From DATGLE01 sp035294325 (lineage in GTDB: Bacteria > Chloroflexota > Ktedonobacteria > Ktedonobacterales > Ktedonobacteraceae), in assembly GCA_035294325.1 (NCBI GenBank), contig DATGLE010000134.1, forward strand, positions 1 to 6,504: DNA of 6,504 nt, written 5' to 3'. Numbering within the stretch: the first letter of the stretch is position 1; every line of letters starts with the position of its first letter. The position numbers were made by a program, and so were the translations under genes. The notes under the pieces were generated by a model. The model was not told the origin of the DNA, did no database searches, and saw nothing but the letters and a program-made list of their open reading frames with translations. Below are positions 5,530-6,504 of the stretch, in pieces.

Positions 5530-6012
5530 ATGGCAGAAAGCAATGTTCAAGCAACCCGAAAAGGTGTATTCAGCAGGCACCCGCTGATAGCCCGCTGGAT
5601 CGGCATGTGGAATCCGTATGTTCTGGCTCACCCCATCACCAGGCGCCTGCTGCGGTTCGCGGTCCTCAAACATACCGGGCGCCGCTCCGGGCGGGTTTAC
5701 GCTACACCGGTCAGCGCCCGGCCAACGGCTACCGGCTTCGTGGTCCCGCTGACCTTTGGGGAAAAAGCCGCATGGTACCGTAACGTGCTGGCCGCCAACG
5801 GATGTGTGATAGAGTGGAAAGGCGTTGAATATCGGCTGATTGATCCACAGATGGTGAGTTCGGCAGAGGCCCTCCCGGCCTACCATCCTGTTGAGCGCCT
5901 GATACTGCCGTTGCTTGGGATCAAGCAGTATGTACAATTCCGCTACGCTCCGGTTGACGGGGAGGATTCTCATCCTGAAACGGCTTTGCCCGGGCATGCG
6001 CTCAGGCGATAA
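5530..6012 (+). CDS. Ddn-like nitroreductase/deazaflavin-dependent oxidoreductase family protein
   Basis: A 160-residue protein of the split-barrel Ddn group (nitroreductase family deazaflavin-dependent oxidoreductases), many members of which bind coenzyme F420. The strongest signature is LKHTGRRSGRVYATPV (46-61), matching the HTGRKSG-type segment that contacts the cofactor phosphate in this family. It is followed by GFVVPLTFGEKAAWYRNVLA (69-88), equivalent to the family's G-x-x-x-WxxN-x-x-A region, with W82 and N85 retained. A basic-hydrophobic N-terminus (about 10-45) precedes the barrel and may associate with the membrane, as in Ddn. The ATG follows the purine-rich AGAGGGAGAG. A SnoaL-like gene follows 42 bases later in the same direction. 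F420 use is inferred from the family; some members bind FMN or heme-type ligands instead, and the substrate is unknown. Confidence 0.82.
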   Translation: MAESNVQATRKGVFSRHPLIARWIGMWNPYVLAHPITRRLLRFAVLKHTGRRSGRVYATPVSARPTATGFVVPLTFGEKAAWYRNVLAANGCVIEWKGVEYRLIDPQMVSSAEALPAYHPVERLILPLLGIKQYVQFRYAPVDGEDSHPETALPGHALRR

Positions 6013-6054
6013 CAGGCCAGGTACCAGAGGCTACATTTTCCCTGGAGGAAACCT

Positions 6055-6501
6055 ATGGCAGTCGAAGACAACAAGAAAAACGATGAAGCAGCAATCCAGG
6101 AATTAATAGATAATGGAATCAGGGCGGTTCGTGAAAAGAATATCGAAGGCGTCATGTCTCTCTACGCGCGGGAGGTTGTGACGTTCGATATCGTGCCCCC
6201 GCTGCAATACCTGGGAGCAGACGCACTCAGGAAGCTCTGGGAACAGGTCTTCTCTGTCTATCAAGGCCCGATTGACTATGAAGTTCACGACCTCAACATC
6301 ACGGTTAGCGATGACGTGGCATTCACCCACAGCCTCAACCGGATCAGCGGGGCGATGAACAACGGGCAGAAGACCGATCTCTGGCTGCGCTGGACCGCCT
6401 GCCTCCGTAAGATCAACGACAGGTGGCTGATCGTGCACCATCACAACTCGGTGCCCGCCGAGTTGCAGACCGGCAAAGCGGCGCTGGACCTCAAGCCATA
6501 G
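6055..6501 (+). CDS. SnoaL-like/NTF2-fold protein (YybH, DUF4440-type)
   Basis: A 148-residue soluble protein of the NTF2-like superfamily, in the group related to YybH and ketosteroid isomerase-like proteins. An N-terminal helix (11-28, EAAIQELIDNGIRAVREK) leads to SLYAREVVTFDIVPPLQYLG (35-54), the family's pocket-lining segment with D45. Strands follow at YEVHDLNITVSDDVAFTHSL (75-94), LWLRWTACLRKINDRWLIVH (109-128) and a terminal HHHNSVPAELQTGKAALDLKP. The His cluster before SVP and the TGKAxLDLKP tail are hallmarks I recall for this subgroup. The ATG has GGAGG 6 bases upstream. The fold hosts isomerases, cyclases and plain ligand binders, so no reaction can be named. It is probably co-transcribed with the Ddn-like gene. 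Confidence 0.87.
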   Translation: MAVEDNKKNDEAAIQELIDNGIRAVREKNIEGVMSLYAREVVTFDIVPPLQYLGADALRKLWEQVFSVYQGPIDYEVHDLNITVSDDVAFTHSLNRISGAMNNGQKTDLWLRWTACLRKINDRWLIVHHHNSVPAELQTGKAALDLKP

Positions 6502-6504
6502 CAA

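Noticed and set aside
5343..5783. Plus-strand open frame starting in the divergent intergenic region
   Set aside because: It has no ribosome binding site before its ATG and overlaps the Ddn-like gene, which has family motifs in another frame.

Overview
The window looks like an ordinary accessory stretch of a moderately GC-rich bacterial chromosome. It carries seven genes, one of them cut by the left edge, in four transcription blocks. The best guess for the source is a Chloroflexota bacterium, possibly class Ktedonobacteria. That rests on recall only: the style of the GC-rich intergenic palindromic element, a Ddn-like flavin/F420 protein, an OmpR/KdpE-like regulator tail, and a YybH/SnoaL-like protein ending in a TGKAALDLKP-type motif. 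Nothing here fixes the taxon.

Left edge (1-140, + strand): the last 45 codons of an OmpR-family response regulator, KdpE-like. A 138-base gap without a clear terminator separates it from a convergent block. That block (2469-279, - strand) is a MarR-family regulator followed after 22 bases by a 14-helix DHA2-type MFS transporter. Its promoter has a -10/-35 pair overlapped by two AT-rich palindromes, so it reads as a self-controlled efflux operon. Just upstream of that promoter (2554-2657) lies a compact GC-rich element with two strong hairpins, flanked by an 8-bp inverted repeat.

Centre (5302-2713, - strand): a tightly packed three-gene operon. It encodes an XRE-cupin regulator, a group II PLP-dependent amino acid decarboxylase and a small GAF-domain protein. 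The regulator and decarboxylase overlap by ATGA. The GAF gene most likely starts 14 bases after the decarboxylase stop, behind a strong ribosome binding site. The decarboxylase keeps its key catalytic residues. The GAF protein resembles free methionine-R-sulfoxide reductases in its fold motifs but has lost all three of their active-site cysteines. A consensus-like promoter with a direct repeat (CACTATA, 19 bases apart) precedes the operon. The likely logic is a ligand-sensing regulator controlling production of an amine, with a small GAF protein as sensor or accessory.

Right part (5530-6501, + strand): a divergent pair, a Ddn-like deazaflavin/nitroreductase-family protein followed 42 bases later by a SnoaL-like NTF2-fold protein. 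They are probably co-transcribed and may act in small-molecule redox or detoxification.

I see no tRNA, rRNA, CRISPR array, transposase or phage gene. The points most worth a second look are the cysteine-less GAF protein coupled to the decarboxylase, the palindromic element, and the two candidate operators.
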